A stretch of 26,275 nt of DNA from CAZGKX01 sp964525945 (GCA_964525945.1 CAZGKX010000039.1:1-26275); one strand, 5' to 3'. Positions 1-10,522 are shown, counted from the first letter of the stretch. Made by a program: numbers and translations. Notes: generated by a model not told the origin, from the sequence alone.

Positions 1-18
1 GTGCACTCGATTTGAAAA

Positions 19-27
19 TGCTACACT
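19..27 (+). promoter_or_regulatory. Possible extended -10 promoter for ygfZ
   Basis: A TG-C-TACACT element (TG at 19-20, hexamer 22-27) has the form of an extended -10 box and would start transcription near base 34, shortly before the ATG at 61. The -35 region lies outside or at the edge of the window, so this is only a weak suggestion. Confidence 0.25.
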
Positions 28-60
28 ATCCCTTCAGCTATCACCATAAAAATTGCCTAT

Positions 61-1032
61 ATGAGCGAAAAAGAATACCAAATCAACGATAGAATGTTCA
101 CCGCATTTGCCCCTATCGAACAAGAACTGCCCCTAACACCCGGGCAAAATCACCTGTTCGAATTATTAAATTATGCCGTTATAAGCGTCCAAGGTGAAAA
201 AAGCAGTGAATTTTTGCAAGGGCAATTAACGTGTGATGTGCGAGACATTCATTCTCACCAAATGCGGCAAGGAGCGATGTGTAATCTTAAAGGACGCATC
301 CTTGCTTTATTAGACATTGTTGATTGGCAAGGTTTTCATTTGGTTCTTCCTAGCGATCTACTCACTCCCACTCTCGCATCACTTTCGAAAACAGCCATGC
401 TCTCCCGGGTCACCTTAAAAACCATGCCGCAATACCGAATTTTAGGTTTTCACCTAGGCAATAACGAAGGTGCGTTGCCATTTGAACAAACATTGCCGGC
501 AGAAAAATACCATGCTGTAAGTCATGCACAATTTTGCTGTTATGCGTTGGGAAAGAATACTTATGTTTTTATTGTGGAGGACAGCCTAGCTATCTCATGG
601 CTGACTTTTTTCCGTCACCTGAATCAGCTAAAGGGCTCTCTGGCCTGGCAAGCCTTGCAATTGCAGCAGCACCGCGTAGAAATTTACCCCTCCACACGTG
701 GATTATTTTTGCCCCACCGCCTTGGCTTGCAGCTGACGAGTTATCTTAGCTTTAATAAAGGATGTTACAAAGGCCAAGAAATCATAGCACGCACCCACTA
801 CCGAGCAAAGTTGAAGCATCAATTGCAGTTATTCATTATTGAGTGCAAAGAGCCGCTGCATTCTGGCCAATTATTACTGAGCCCGGATAAGGCAACGGAA
901 ATCGGGGAACTTGTGGATTATTGTCCGCTGGGCAGCAATGCATTCTTGATCGCTGCAAGTGTTGTTTTGAATTGTTCAACCACAGCCTGCCTCGGTCAGG
1001 AAATGGTTAATTTAAATCGAATTGATGGATAA
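61..1032 (+). CDS. ygfZ: YgfZ-type tRNA-modifying / Fe-S cluster folate-binding protein
   Basis: The 323-residue protein carries the signature KGCYKGQE at residues 233-240. This is the YgfZ hallmark and contains the conserved cysteine (C235), which corresponds to the essential Cys in E. coli YgfZ. The N-terminal half (about 35-120) has the folate-binding GcvT-like pattern, including FLQGQLTCDV near 51-60 and a conserved CNLKGR stretch near 74-79. Family members bind tetrahydrofolate and help maintain certain Fe-S enzymes such as the tRNA methylthiotransferase MiaB; the protein is cytoplasmic. The length fits the family (about 325). The ATG at 61 is used because homologous sequence begins soon after and nothing better is visible upstream. 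The next gene follows closely and may be co-transcribed. Confidence 0.9.
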   Translation: MSEKEYQINDRMFTAFAPIEQELPLTPGQNHLFELLNYAVISVQGEKSSEFLQGQLTCDVRDIHSHQMRQGAMCNLKGRILALLDIVDWQGFHLVLPSDLLTPTLASLSKTAMLSRVTLKTMPQYRILGFHLGNNEGALPFEQTLPAEKYHAVSHAQFCCYALGKNTYVFIVEDSLAISWLTFFRHLNQLKGSLAWQALQLQQHRVEIYPSTRGLFLPHRLGLQLTSYLSFNKGCYKGQEIIARTHYRAKLKHQLQLFIIECKEPLHSGQLLLSPDKATEIGELVDYCPLGSNAFLIAASVVLNCSTTACLGQEMVNLNRIDG

Positions 1033-1092
1033 TTGACCAAAATAAGCGTGCCGGGTATAATTAACAGATGTGCTGTGAAATACGGAATTCGG

Positions 1093-1809
1093 ATGATTAG
1101 AAAAATTGATGAAAAGGGAAATTATTGCGGATACCAAGGGACAACCGTCATCTGCAAAATCAATCAAAATCAAAAGGCTTTGTGGCAACGTGTCCATGCT
1201 TGCATTCAAAATGAAGTTGGCGCAAGTTATTCTGCTCTGCCCATGCAAAGTTATCATATGACAGCGATGAGTCTTTATAACCAAATGGATTTAAGTGATA
1301 AATGTTGGAAAACGTTCATTGAGGGTCATTTACCATTTTTCCAGAACTTAAAAATAAATTTAGAAAAAAATGCATTTAATCCTCATGTTATGATTGAGGA
1401 GATCATCGTTTGTTCAGTGATTCAATTAAGGGTAAAACTGCCTCCGGAACAAGAAGCACTATTTCGAACCATTGCAAAACACTTTAAGGTTGAGAATGTT
1501 CCAAACGAATTTCACATCACATTGGCGTATCAATTCAAAGACCTCACTTATGAACAGCAATCATGTATTCAACATAAATTATCAACCATTATTAACAATT
1601 GGTGTGACATACATGACAATCATTTTGATCTAAATCCAGCGACCTTGTCTTATTTTAATGACATGACAGCGTTTTCACACTGGGATGCTCGCTCATTTCC
1701 TTTTGAAAGAAAAACTGTGTCAGCTCCATCTCCAATTTTGGTTCCCCCCGAACCACCCTTACTCATTGACAAAAACTCCGAGGAAACCGTGTCTAAAGGC
1801 CCCAATTAA
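1093..1809 (+). CDS. 2H phosphoesterase-like protein (DUF1868-like)
   Basis: This 238-residue protein has two H-x-T motifs: YHMTA with His at about residue 55 and FHITLA with His at about residue 141 (numbered from the ATG at 1093). Two H-x-T/S motifs about 85 residues apart are the mark of the 2H phosphoesterase superfamily, which cleaves 2',3'-cyclic phosphates or acts as 2'-5' RNA ligase. The spacing and the sequence around the first motif suggest the DUF1868 branch. The frame is open back to a TTG directly after the ygfZ stop (1033), but ATG 1093 is the more natural start; neither has a strong ribosome-binding site. The last ~35 residues are rich in Pro and acidic residues and look disordered. 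The substrate is unknown. A terminator follows. Confidence 0.65.
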   Translation: MIRKIDEKGNYCGYQGTTVICKINQNQKALWQRVHACIQNEVGASYSALPMQSYHMTAMSLYNQMDLSDKCWKTFIEGHLPFFQNLKINLEKNAFNPHVMIEEIIVCSVIQLRVKLPPEQEALFRTIAKHFKVENVPNEFHITLAYQFKDLTYEQQSCIQHKLSTIINNWCDIHDNHFDLNPATLSYFNDMTAFSHWDARSFPFERKTVSAPSPILVPPEPPLLIDKNSEETVSKGPN

Positions 1810-1844
1810 TGCAGTATTCCCTGTAAACCTACACAACCACCTGA

Positions 1845-1872
1845 GCTTGCCTCACAGGCAGGCGCATTTTTT
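1845..1872 (+). terminator. Rho-independent terminator after the ygfZ/2H pair
   Basis: An 8-bp stem (GCTTGCCT / AGGCAGGC, one G-T pair, three-base loop CAC) at 1845-1863 is followed within three bases by six T residues. It lies 36 bases after the stop codon at 1807-1809. This is a classical intrinsic terminator. Confidence 0.7.
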
Positions 1873-2103
1873 CTGATCATATGGGATATTTTGATGTTAA
1901 TTGACACCAAATTCCAACCAACCTATAGGGTCAATCGTTCCACTTTATTCACCCATCTTCTTTTCGCGGTTATCGAACAAACATCAACCATTTAAAAAAA
2001 CCACCCTTAAATTCCAATACATATGTTCTATTTTTTAGCAAAATGCAATATGTGCGTCTATTATTAATCATATATATAATTATTCAATGCAAGTGAGATA
2101 ATA

Positions 2104-3855
2104 ATGCCTAAGCAAATTATTACTCCCGGACAAGCACTATTATTATTGATTGATCATTATCAACACGATCCAAATAAATTATTAATTTTAAAAAAGCTTT
2201 ATTTATCGGGCGTACAAAGCGACCAAGATACAATCACCTTAAATAATTTTTTTTCCGAACCACTTTTAGAAGCGTACGATATAACACGAAACATGCACGA
2301 TATTAATAATGACTCATCAAGACGCTATTTTGAAACTCACCTTGCTTATGAAACTTTGAGGAATCAACTCGCAAATCTAAGCATCACTGATTTAAAGTCC
2401 CACAATGGATTGTTGGGAACACAATTGTATAGCTTGCCGCCTGACGATCTCGTAGATGCAGTGGATACTTTGAATGGAATTGGTGAAGATGATGAATATG
2501 CTTATTCTATTTCCCGAGTACAGAAAGGGGAGGTATTTACTGATTTTTTACCTGAAGAACAAAAAAAAATTGGGCTATTATTAAAAATTTCATTTTTAGG
2601 TATAAACCATGCTTATTACAACAATCCTCCGATCAATATTTATGGAAAAGGGATATTCTCTGAGGATGAACGTGGAAAAAAATTAACACCCCAACAAGGC
2701 TCCACTCGCAACGCATCCTTTGGCCTTTTAAAAGGGGAAATGCCGATTGCCCAAGATGATCTTGCCTTCTCAGGAACAACACCATCTTACCTCAAACCAT
2801 CCGATCAATCTCATTTTGTCGAACAATCAACATGGGTGCAGTCGAATTTTAAAAAACTGACTCATCCTTTTTCAAATTCAATTTCTGGCACTGTATTAGG
2901 CCAATTGCGAACATTGGCTGATTTTCAAGATCGTTATGGGAGCGTGTTTACACAATCCACAAAAAAAATGTGTGACTTTTTAAAGCTAATGATTTGCACA
3001 CGATTGTATATGAGTGGTGGCCACACCTTGAATGAATATGTTTCTCCTATACAATTGCCGGAGGTACAAGCAGCATTTTTTTTACAGGATTTGGATAAAG
3101 TTAATCTTGAATCACTGTTTTACGAAGGCAATGAAGTGGCATTTAATGAAGCAATGCGCAAAACTATTGCCTACAATAAAAAAATTATGCAGCGTGAGAA
3201 TGTACGCTCTGAACTGTTAGAACGGCCTCCATCCGCTGCAATACAAGCAAAAATAGATGCCCTTGAAACAGAACAACAAAGCAAGTCCAAGGTTTCATTG
3301 CAATTGGAACAACAATCCATTCAGATTGACAATCTTTTAGAAGAGACAAAGACAACATTACAGTTATACGCGAAAGAGGAGCTTGCGTTTAAAAACAACC
3401 GTGAAGGATTAATCACCACATTGCTAACCCAACAGCAAACGTATCGTAAAACGCCCCTCTCTTTTTTTGACCACTCCAATAAAACAAATGAACAAATGTT
3501 CAACGGCTTGTCTCTGATCATTGACCATACTACAAATGGGGACTTTAAAGCCGCACGCATCGAACTTGTTGCACTAAAGAATTGTATATCTCAAACAAGA
3601 AAACGAACGTTCTTAGGACGCACAACAGAATTGAATAAATTTATAGAATCCACCGAAACGGCATTGAACGAGCTGATGCATTCTCAAGTTAAAATCAGTC
3701 AATTTAAAAAGACCATTGCATTGCAAGAAATAAATGTCAAACAATTGACCTCGGCGAGTACATTCACAAACAATTACCGAGAAACACTTCAAAAAATGCA
3801 AGAGGAAGAGAACTCGTCACTATCGAACAAAGAACCTCATCAAATAAAACAATGA
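2104..3855 (+). CDS. Large coiled-coil protein of unknown function (candidate secreted effector)
   Basis: The function of this 583-residue protein is not recognised. The N-terminal ~340 residues look globular, with patches such as SGTTPSYLKPSDQ (223-235), PFSNSISGTVL (255-265) and SGGHTLNEYVSP (304-315) that read like conserved motifs. From about 375 to 430 and again from 505 to 565 it is Gln/Glu/Lys-rich with heptad-like spacing, suggesting coiled coils. There is no signal peptide or membrane segment. The C-terminal tail is polar and contains a run of three glutamates (567-569) 14 residues from the end, resembling the E-block of Legionella and Coxiella Dot/Icm substrates. It stands alone behind a very AT-rich 230-bp upstream region after a terminator. 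The effector idea is inference from style, composition and tail only. Confidence 0.6.
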   Translation: MPKQIITPGQALLLLIDHYQHDPNKLLILKKLYLSGVQSDQDTITLNNFFSEPLLEAYDITRNMHDINNDSSRRYFETHLAYETLRNQLANLSITDLKSHNGLLGTQLYSLPPDDLVDAVDTLNGIGEDDEYAYSISRVQKGEVFTDFLPEEQKKIGLLLKISFLGINHAYYNNPPINIYGKGIFSEDERGKKLTPQQGSTRNASFGLLKGEMPIAQDDLAFSGTTPSYLKPSDQSHFVEQSTWVQSNFKKLTHPFSNSISGTVLGQLRTLADFQDRYGSVFTQSTKKMCDFLKLMICTRLYMSGGHTLNEYVSPIQLPEVQAAFFLQDLDKVNLESLFYEGNEVAFNEAMRKTIAYNKKIMQRENVRSELLERPPSAAIQAKIDALETEQQSKSKVSLQLEQQSIQIDNLLEETKTTLQLYAKEELAFKNNREGLITTLLTQQQTYRKTPLSFFDHSNKTNEQMFNGLSLIIDHTTNGDFKAARIELVALKNCISQTRKRTFLGRTTELNKFIESTETALNELMHSQVKISQFKKTIALQEINVKQLTSASTFTNNYRETLQKMQEEENSSLSNKEPHQIKQ

Positions 3856-3868
3856 TCGGCATCAACGC

Positions 3869-4405
3869 TCAGAGCATGGATTTTAAAACATCATCCTTGT
3901 CCATAAAATGGTGTTTAAGCGCTCCTAATACGTGCAATGTAACCAATACTATCAATATCCATGCAATCGTTTGATGCGAAACATACATGAGATTGCCTAA
4001 TGCTTCATTGGGTTTTATCCCTAGCAGGGGCAAGTTAAATAAACCAAAATAAGACGGGACATGACCCGCCGCCATGGACATAATCCAACCACAAATCGGC
4101 ATGGCAATAACAAATAAATACAGCATGTATTGAACCGTACGCGCTATAAATTTTTCCCATATTGGGACAGTTTGGGGTAACGGCGGTCGACCTACATAAT
4201 GTATCCAGACAAAACGCACAATCATTAAGAACAGCACCGTTAAACCGATGGATTTATGAATCATCACGACAGATGGCTGGTAAATTTTAGGTAAATCTTT
4301 GATAAAAAAACTAAAACCCAACATTCCTATCACCAAAATAGCAACGAGCCAATGAAAAAATTTAGATCCTTTTGAATAAGCCAGTGCTTTTTTTAGTGCG
4401 GTCAT
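3869..4405 (-). CDS. Cytochrome b561 family protein
   Basis: This 178-residue integral membrane protein has four hydrophobic helices and histidines at 18, 50, 144 and 158. This is the usual set for binding two b-type haems in bacterial cytochrome b561 (CybB-like, Ni-hydrogenase b subunit superfamily). The motif FHWLVA near 17-22 and HKSIG at 50-54 are typical. The family moves electrons from membrane quinol, for example to superoxide. The start is supported by AAAGGGA a few bases upstream of the ATG at 4405. The stop is only 13 bases from the end of the convergent 583-residue gene, with no clear terminator between them. It may be transcribed with, or independently of, the upstream gdh gene 187 bases away. 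Confidence 0.88.
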   Translation of the reverse strand: MTALKKALAYSKGSKFFHWLVAILVIGMLGFSFFIKDLPKIYQPSVVMIHKSIGLTVLFLMIVRFVWIHYVGRPPLPQTVPIWEKFIARTVQYMLYLFVIAMPICGWIMSMAAGHVPSYFGLFNLPLLGIKPNEALGNLMYVSHQTIAWILIVLVTLHVLGALKHHFMDKDDVLKSML

Positions 4406-4448
4406 AAATGTCCCTTTCTTTAACCATTTTGAAATAATTTATGGCTTT

Positions 4449-4478
4449 GCAGTTGGCGGGTCAAAACTCACCAACTGC
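4449..4478. other. Strong inverted repeat in the gdh-cytochrome b561 intergenic region
   Basis: GCAGTTGG at 4449-4456 pairs perfectly with CCAACTGC at 4471-4478. After one mismatch four further pairs (GGGT/ACTC) close a CAAA loop. On the minus strand it lies 114 bases after the gdh stop and 43 bases before the b561 start. There is no T-run on that strand, so it may be a processing or regulatory hairpin rather than a simple terminator. Confidence 0.45.
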
Positions 4479-4592
4479 TTTAAGCTCTATACCTACATTC
4501 CGTCGTTTGTCCCTAGGATCCAGAGCCATGCCCAGGCACGCGATCGAGGGATAAATCTTTTAGGCAGCGCCATTCGAAGGCCCAATCTACAA

Positions 4593-7500
4593 TCAGGCTT
4601 CCTGCAACGCATTGCGATTTTCTGACATTTGCATTGTGGTTTGTGTTAAATCCAATAACTCGCGAATGGCTACAAAAAACATGGTGTAATTCAACACACT
4701 GCTTGATCGTAAGTTTGTTAAAATTAAACGCCACCGTTCAATGAGTTCGGCATGATTCGCTGACCAAATTTCCAAACATTTGGCTAAGGTTTGTTTTTTA
4801 CCAAGGCAAGACAAAATGCTTGCCGTTAATTGGCTTTGTTGCCAATCTAAATCGTCTCTTAATGCCTCACGTGAAAGTGCTTCCCAATGACTATCCGTGG
4901 GATGGGAAATGATTTGTGTACGTATCCACTCCAGTTCTAAGAATTCACCTATACCAAAATAAGCTTCTGCGGCATGCGATATGCTAATGTTTTGCGTTTG
5001 CGCCACTTCAATGATATCCATAGCCGCAAACAACCCTCGGGTCGTGGTCAATGTCAATGACAACGCTGCCGGAATACCCATTTGGTTGTATTCTTCCACA
5101 TGGCTATCAAATTGAACTTTAAAACGTTCCCCCAAAATCGCAGGCATAACACGTTTTAGCTCACGCACACCTGCTTGGTATTTTGAAACGGCCTTGGTGA
5201 TATCCAATTTCATGCGTTGGCTGCGCAAAAACCATCTCGACAACCGTCGGATCAATCGCACATAGATGGTCATGATTTCACCTTGTTGCTTCGCATCAAT
5301 TTGATGGCCCAAGGCTTCAATTTGTCGCCAAGTTTCATCCATGTCCAGCAATGTCCTTGTGATCATGAACGCACGCACGATGGAAGCAATGGGCGCTCCC
5401 GTCTCATCTTGCAAACGGTAGATGAAGCTAAAGCCCATTTCATTCACAATAATATTGCTAATTTTGGTAGCAATAATTTCGCGTTTTAATGAGTGGTGCT
5501 GCATTTGCTGAGCAAATTGTGCTTGCAGAGGGTACGGGAAAGCACTGATTAAAAATTTATTCAAATAAGGGTCTTCGGGAACATCCGAAGCCAAAATGCC
5601 TTCCTTTAGAATAATTTTGCTGTNNNNNNNNNNGCTGTAACACAACAACACGGAAATTTCAGGACTGCTTAAACCTTTTCCGAGCAGCTTACGTTCCATC
5701 AACGATTTATCTTGGGGTAAAAATTCAAGATGCCTGTCTAATTTGTTTAATCGTTCCAATTCTTTCATGTAACGGCTGTGCAATTCAACATTTCGCACCG
5801 CTTGAGTCGCTGCCAAGCTAATCGCTTTGGTTTGTAAATAGTTTTCGCGCAACACCAATTGAGCGACTTCATCCGTCATTTCGCCCAAAAGCTCATTGCG
5901 TTGTTTCGTGGTTAAATCACCTTCAGCAACAATTCTATTCAATAGAATTTTGATGTTCACTTCTTTGTCGGAACAACTCACCCCTGCAGAGTTATCAATA
6001 AAATCGGTGTAAATAAGACCACCATTCAATGCATATTCGACGCGCGCTAATTGGGTAAGGCCTAAATTTCCACCCTCGCCTACTGATTTGCATTGCAATT
6101 GATTGCCATTGATACGAATCAAATCATTGCTGCGATCACCGACTTCAAAATGAGTTTCCGATTCAGCTTTGACAAACGTTCCAATACCGGCGCTCCATAA
6201 TAAATCAACCTTTGCTTGTAAAATGATTTTAATCAATTCACTGGGCTCAATTGCCGCTTGCCGAATACCAAAGAGTTGCTTCATTTCTTTGCTTAAGACA
6301 ATGGATTTGGCATTGCGTTCAAAAACTCCACCGCCTTTGGATATTAATTTTTTATCATAATCCGTCCATGCTGAACGCGGCAAATGAAACAAACGCTCTC
6401 GTTCTTTGAAACTAACGCTTGGATCAGGGTTTGGATCGATAAAAATATGAACATGATTAAAGGCCGCTATTAATTTGATGTGTTTCGATAGCAACATACC
6501 ATTCCCAAACACATCGCCAGCCATATCACCAATACCAACCACCGTAAAATCGGTGGTGTTGATGTCAATGTTCATTTCATAAAAATGACGTTTTACAGAT
6601 TCCCATGCTCCTTTGGCCGTAATGCCCATTTTTTTATGGTCGTAACCAATTGAGCCACCTGATGCAAACGCATCACCCAACCAAAAACCATATTCGATGG
6701 AAATTTGATTGGCAATATCAGAAAACGTGGCTGTCCCTTTATCCGCCGCAACAACCAAATAAGGATCGTCCTCATCATAACAAACCACGTTGTCGGGTTT
6801 GATCAAAGCACCCTCTTGGTAATTGTCCGTGATATCCAATAAACCACGGATAAATTTTTGATAACAACTGATGCCTTCCGCTAAAATTTCTTCACGTCGT
6901 GCATTAAGCGGCATTTGTTTTACAACAAATCCACCCTTTGCGCCACTGGGCACAATAACGGCATTTTTTACCTGTTGAGCCTTCATTAAACCTAAAATTT
7001 CTGTGCGGAAATCTTCCCGACGATCAGACCAACGCAAGCCACCACGCGCCACTTTACTGGTGCGCAAATGCACAGCCTCAAATTTGGGCGAATAAACAAA
7101 AATCTCAAACATCGGATGCGGGCGAGGAACGCCTGCGATTGCACTGCTGTTTAACTTGATGGAAATGTAGCTGTTGTATTTTCCCGCACGGTTGAATTGG
7201 TAATAATTGGTGCGAAGGGTCGCCATGATTGCTTGAACAAACTGTCGAATAATTTTGTCTTCATCGAGGTTGGACACTTCATCCAAATCAGCAAAGATAG
7301 AGCCAACCAGCTCATCCATTTGAATTGTTCTTTGTTCAGACAAATCAGGTTTAAACCGCAACTCAAACAGTTGAACAACTTTTTTAGCAATTTTTGCATT
7401 GTTGTTTAAAGCGGTTTCCATGTATTCCTGACTAAATGTAAAACCGATTTGTTTAAAATATTTTGCATACGTGCGTAAAATACTAACCTGTCGCCAATCA

Positions 7501-9526
7501 AGGCCCGCAGCTAGAACCAGTTGATTTAAACCATCGTTTTCTGCAAAACCGAACCAAACCCTTGAAAACGCACTTTGAAACAATTCTTTTATTTCATCGA
7601 TTTCAAATTTAACACCACGCGTGTAATGCAATGAAAAATCGTTGATCCATGTGATTTTCCCATCATCGAACTTCAAGACGTAAGGACGTTCACTGATTGC
7701 TCTTAAACCTAAGTGTTCAATAATAGGCAGCACGTCCGACAATGGAATTGTGACATCATGTTGATAAATTTTTAATCGAAAATTATCGGCGTACTCATCC
7801 AAAGGACGGTAAAAATTCATGCCGAGGGGCTGCTCTGCGGATAATTCTTCAACGTGTTTAATGTCCAACAGCGCCGTGCGCGGCGAAAAATTGGTGGTGT
7901 ACACCGGAGGAAAAGCATCTTTATAACGCGCGTACAAATGATTGGCTTTTTCTTCGCCATACGCTTCTGATACCAAGTATTGCAAATCATCAGACCATGA
8001 GCGCCCTACTTCAATGAGTTTTTTCTCAATATCATTGTAGTCGTATTCTTTAACACCTTTGGGATCGATACGAATCGTAAAATGAATGCGCATAAGCACC
8101 GATTCAGTAAACAATGTGTTAAAGGTAATCTCTTGCGCATTAAAACTTTCGCTTAAGACATCTTCCATTTCTTCCCGCAGCTGAGTATTAAAACGTTCTT
8201 TAGGAACATACACCAAACACGAAACAAACCGATGGTAGACATCCATGCGAGCAAACATGCGAATACGACGCCGCTCTTGCATGTGAAAAATACCCATGGA
8301 CATTTCCAACAACTCATCTTCTGACGCCTGAATTAAATCATCCCGCGGTAAGGTTTCAAGAATATTTAAAAGCACTCTACCAGCATGGCTGCGTGGATTA
8401 AGCAACGAATTTTTCAGGATCAATGCAACTTTGTGGCGCAAAAAAGGAATGTGTTTAGGATTGGTGTTGTAGGCGGTTGACGTGTATAAACCCAAAATGC
8501 GACGTTCGCCGATCACTTCTCCTTTAGCATTAAATCGTTTCACGCCAATATAATCGGTATAAGCATTGCGGTGAACTGTGGCCAACGTATTGGTTTTTGA
8601 AATCACCAAAATCCGTCGTGAATTGGTCAGCTCTTGTGCTTCAGGAGCAAGGGCAGAAATGCTAAATGGGCTGGATTTGCTCAGCGAATCACGCAACACC
8701 CCCAAACCTGTGTTAGGAATTGGTTTTAATGTGGTTTCATCACCGTTCTTGATCAAATCATAATCACGAATTCCCAAAAATGTAAAATGGTGATCTTCTA
8801 TCCAATTTAGAAAGGCCTTGGTTTCTTCAATTTCATTGCGATCAAACACAACAGGCAAAGCGTCAAGCTCTTTGGTCATGTGCAACACTTGTTCGCGCAT
8901 GGGCTGCCAATCTTCAACAACGGCAATATTGTCCGATAACACTTGGTATAATCGATGGTACAATTCATCCAACACCACAGGATCGGTTTGTCGATCAATT
9001 TCTAAAAAAATAGGGGCTTCAGTGAGAGCTCCTGGCACATCTTCTCCATGACGCGGTAAAATTTCACTGANNNNNNNNNNATTACGGTCGCTGTTGAAAT
9101 TTCACTGATTTCGCTATTGGCATCCCGAACCAAACGTATACCACCCATGTGAATGATTAAATGCAAAGACAATCCCATGCGGTTTATCACCATTCGCAAC
9201 GAGTCGACCAAAAAGGACATATCATCACAAATGACTTCGATAATGGTGTGGGTTGATTGCCAGCAATCCCTTTCATAATCTGGATTATAAATTCGAATTT
9301 TAATTTCATGGGGTGTGCGTTGCTTCATCAATCGCCAAAAATTGATGGCGGCGCCATACAGCTCATCCACCGTCCATTCGCGTAAATCATCCAACGAAAC
9401 GGTTCCAAAAAATTGACGGGCAAATTCAGGGCAAAGACCTACATGTTCACCATTCACTTCCTTCTGTAATTTATCAATTACAGCTTTAATGATTAATTCT
9501 TTACCCTCTTCAAATCGGCGTGACAT
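4593..9526 (-). CDS. gdhB: NAD-specific glutamate dehydrogenase, very large type, interrupted by two assembly gaps
   Basis: This is a member of the ~180-kDa NAD-dependent glutamate dehydrogenase family (Bac_GDH), which deaminates glutamate to 2-oxoglutarate in the cytoplasm. Visible motifs, numbered in the merged protein, are RGGLRWSDR at about 815-823, PSGAKGGFV with the catalytic-type lysine at about 851, VAADKGTATFSD at 913-924 and GIGDMAGDVFGNG at 985-997. The start at 9526 follows GGGGA. Two N-runs (5624-5633 and 9071-9080) interrupt it. The second shifts the frame, so the gene reads as two pieces. If each gap is closed at the short sequence shared by its flanks, one continuous frame of 1,626 residues results, very close to the family length of about 1,600. 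The gene is therefore judged intact and the frameshift an assembly artefact. The large N-terminal part is regulatory (ACT-like segments). Confidence 0.93.
5624..5633. other. Assembly gap (10 N), probably an unmerged 5-bp overlap
   Basis: The bases GCTGT occur on both sides of the N-run (5619-5623 and 5634-5638). Merging them gives, on the minus strand, the protein string LLCYSKIIL, which fits the glutamate dehydrogenase family. The real missing length is therefore probably zero, and 15 extra bases are present here. Confidence 0.8.
9071..9080. other. Assembly gap (10 N), probably an unmerged 12-bp overlap
   Basis: The 12 bases AAATTTCACTGA occur at 9059-9070 and again at 9097-9108. Collapsing the 38 bases between the two copies joins SEISEI to LPRHGEDVP in one frame on the minus strand. 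As printed, 38 bases (not a multiple of three) create a false frameshift in gdh. Confidence 0.75.
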
Positions 9527-9634
9527 TCAATTTCCCCATTTTGTATATCTTAATAGCGTTCTCAAATTTTCTATCCGCAAATTATCCTAGATTAAGCCCT
9601 TGAAGTCTACTGTATCGCGCATTGATGTGTTTGA

Positions 9635-10522
9635 TTAATAAAAATTTGTCTTGCCGTAAATGACAAAAATAGAAACAACGATCCAAAGCAAAATTCCAAT
9701 GAACAGTGGTTTATCAAAAAGCACCACATCCACTGGGGACTCTCCGCCATCCAATGTTTCAACAACATACCAATAACGAAACAGGCCAAACAATACAATA
9801 GGAATGGTGATCACCAAACCCGGACGCGCTGACATCACAAACATACTGTAAAATACCACAGCACACGTGGCGGACATTTCAGCGTAACGATTCACCAATG
9901 AAATTGAATATTGATTTAAAACTTTGCGTCCTTCGCAACCATGTTGCGTCAATTCTTGGCGACGTTTAATCGCCGCCAAATAAAGTGCTAAACAAAGTGT
10001 AGTGATTAGCATCCAACTGGAAACGGGCACATTGATGGCTATTGCGCCGGCATACACCCTAAACACAAAGCCAAAAGCGATGATAAATAAATCCAAAACA
10101 GGCTGATTTTTCAATGCCAACGTGTAAACAATATTGAGCGACAAGTAGCCCAAAAGCACGTAAAATACAGACGGAACAACCCACCATGCGCTCACCAACA
10201 AACCATAACAAACAATTAACAGCATACATGCGCAAGACATCGAGATTGCCCCTGAGGCCAAAGGACGATGCATTGATTTTATTGGGTGACGCTTATCAAG
10301 TTCGATATCGTGAATATCATTCAGAATGTAACTGGCCGATGAAGCAATGCAAAACAATAAAAACGCCACCACTGTTTTGCTGATCGACATGCCATGGCTC
10401 AATTGTCCTGAAAAAACCAGTGGCGCCACCACAAAACTATTTTTCACCCACTGCCGGGGACGCATGATGCTCGCCAGACCACTTAAAATTCCAATGTTGA
10501 GGGGGACGGCTAAGGGTTGCAT
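9635..10522 (-). CDS. UbiA-family polyprenyl-phosphate 5-phosphoribosyltransferase
   Basis: This 295-residue polytopic membrane protein has the UbiA prenyltransferase aspartate motif NDIHDIELD at 68-76, preceded by the RPRQWVKN signature (21-28). That signature is characteristic of the branch that moves 5-phosphoribose from PRPP onto polyprenyl phosphate (mycobacterial Rv3806c/UbiA type). A second motif around AAIKRRQEL is also visible, and about eight hydrophobic helices follow. The start has AAAGGA upstream. It is divergent from the oxidase/reductase pair at 10594-12640, whose mycobacterial counterparts DprE1 and DprE2 act on the product of this enzyme once it is dephosphorylated. Together they would make polyprenyl-phosphoryl-D-arabinofuranose, a sugar donor for periplasmic glycosylation. 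Confidence 0.85.
   Translation of the reverse strand: MQPLAVPLNIGILSGLASIMRPRQWVKNSFVVAPLVFSGQLSHGMSISKTVVAFLLFCIASSASYILNDIHDIELDKRHPIKSMHRPLASGAISMSCACMLLIVCYGLLVSAWWVVPSVFYVLLGYLSLNIVYTLALKNQPVLDLFIIAFGFVFRVYAGAIAINVPVSSWMLITTLCLALYLAAIKRRQELTQHGCEGRKVLNQYSISLVNRYAEMSATCAVVFYSMFVMSARPGLVITIPIVLFGLFRYWYVVETLDGGESPVDVVLFDKPLFIGILLWIVVSIFVIYGKTNFY

Noticed and set aside
4593..9526. Glutamate dehydrogenase as a split pseudogene
   Set aside because: The break coincides with an N-run flanked by identical sequence, and the merged frame is intact and full length.
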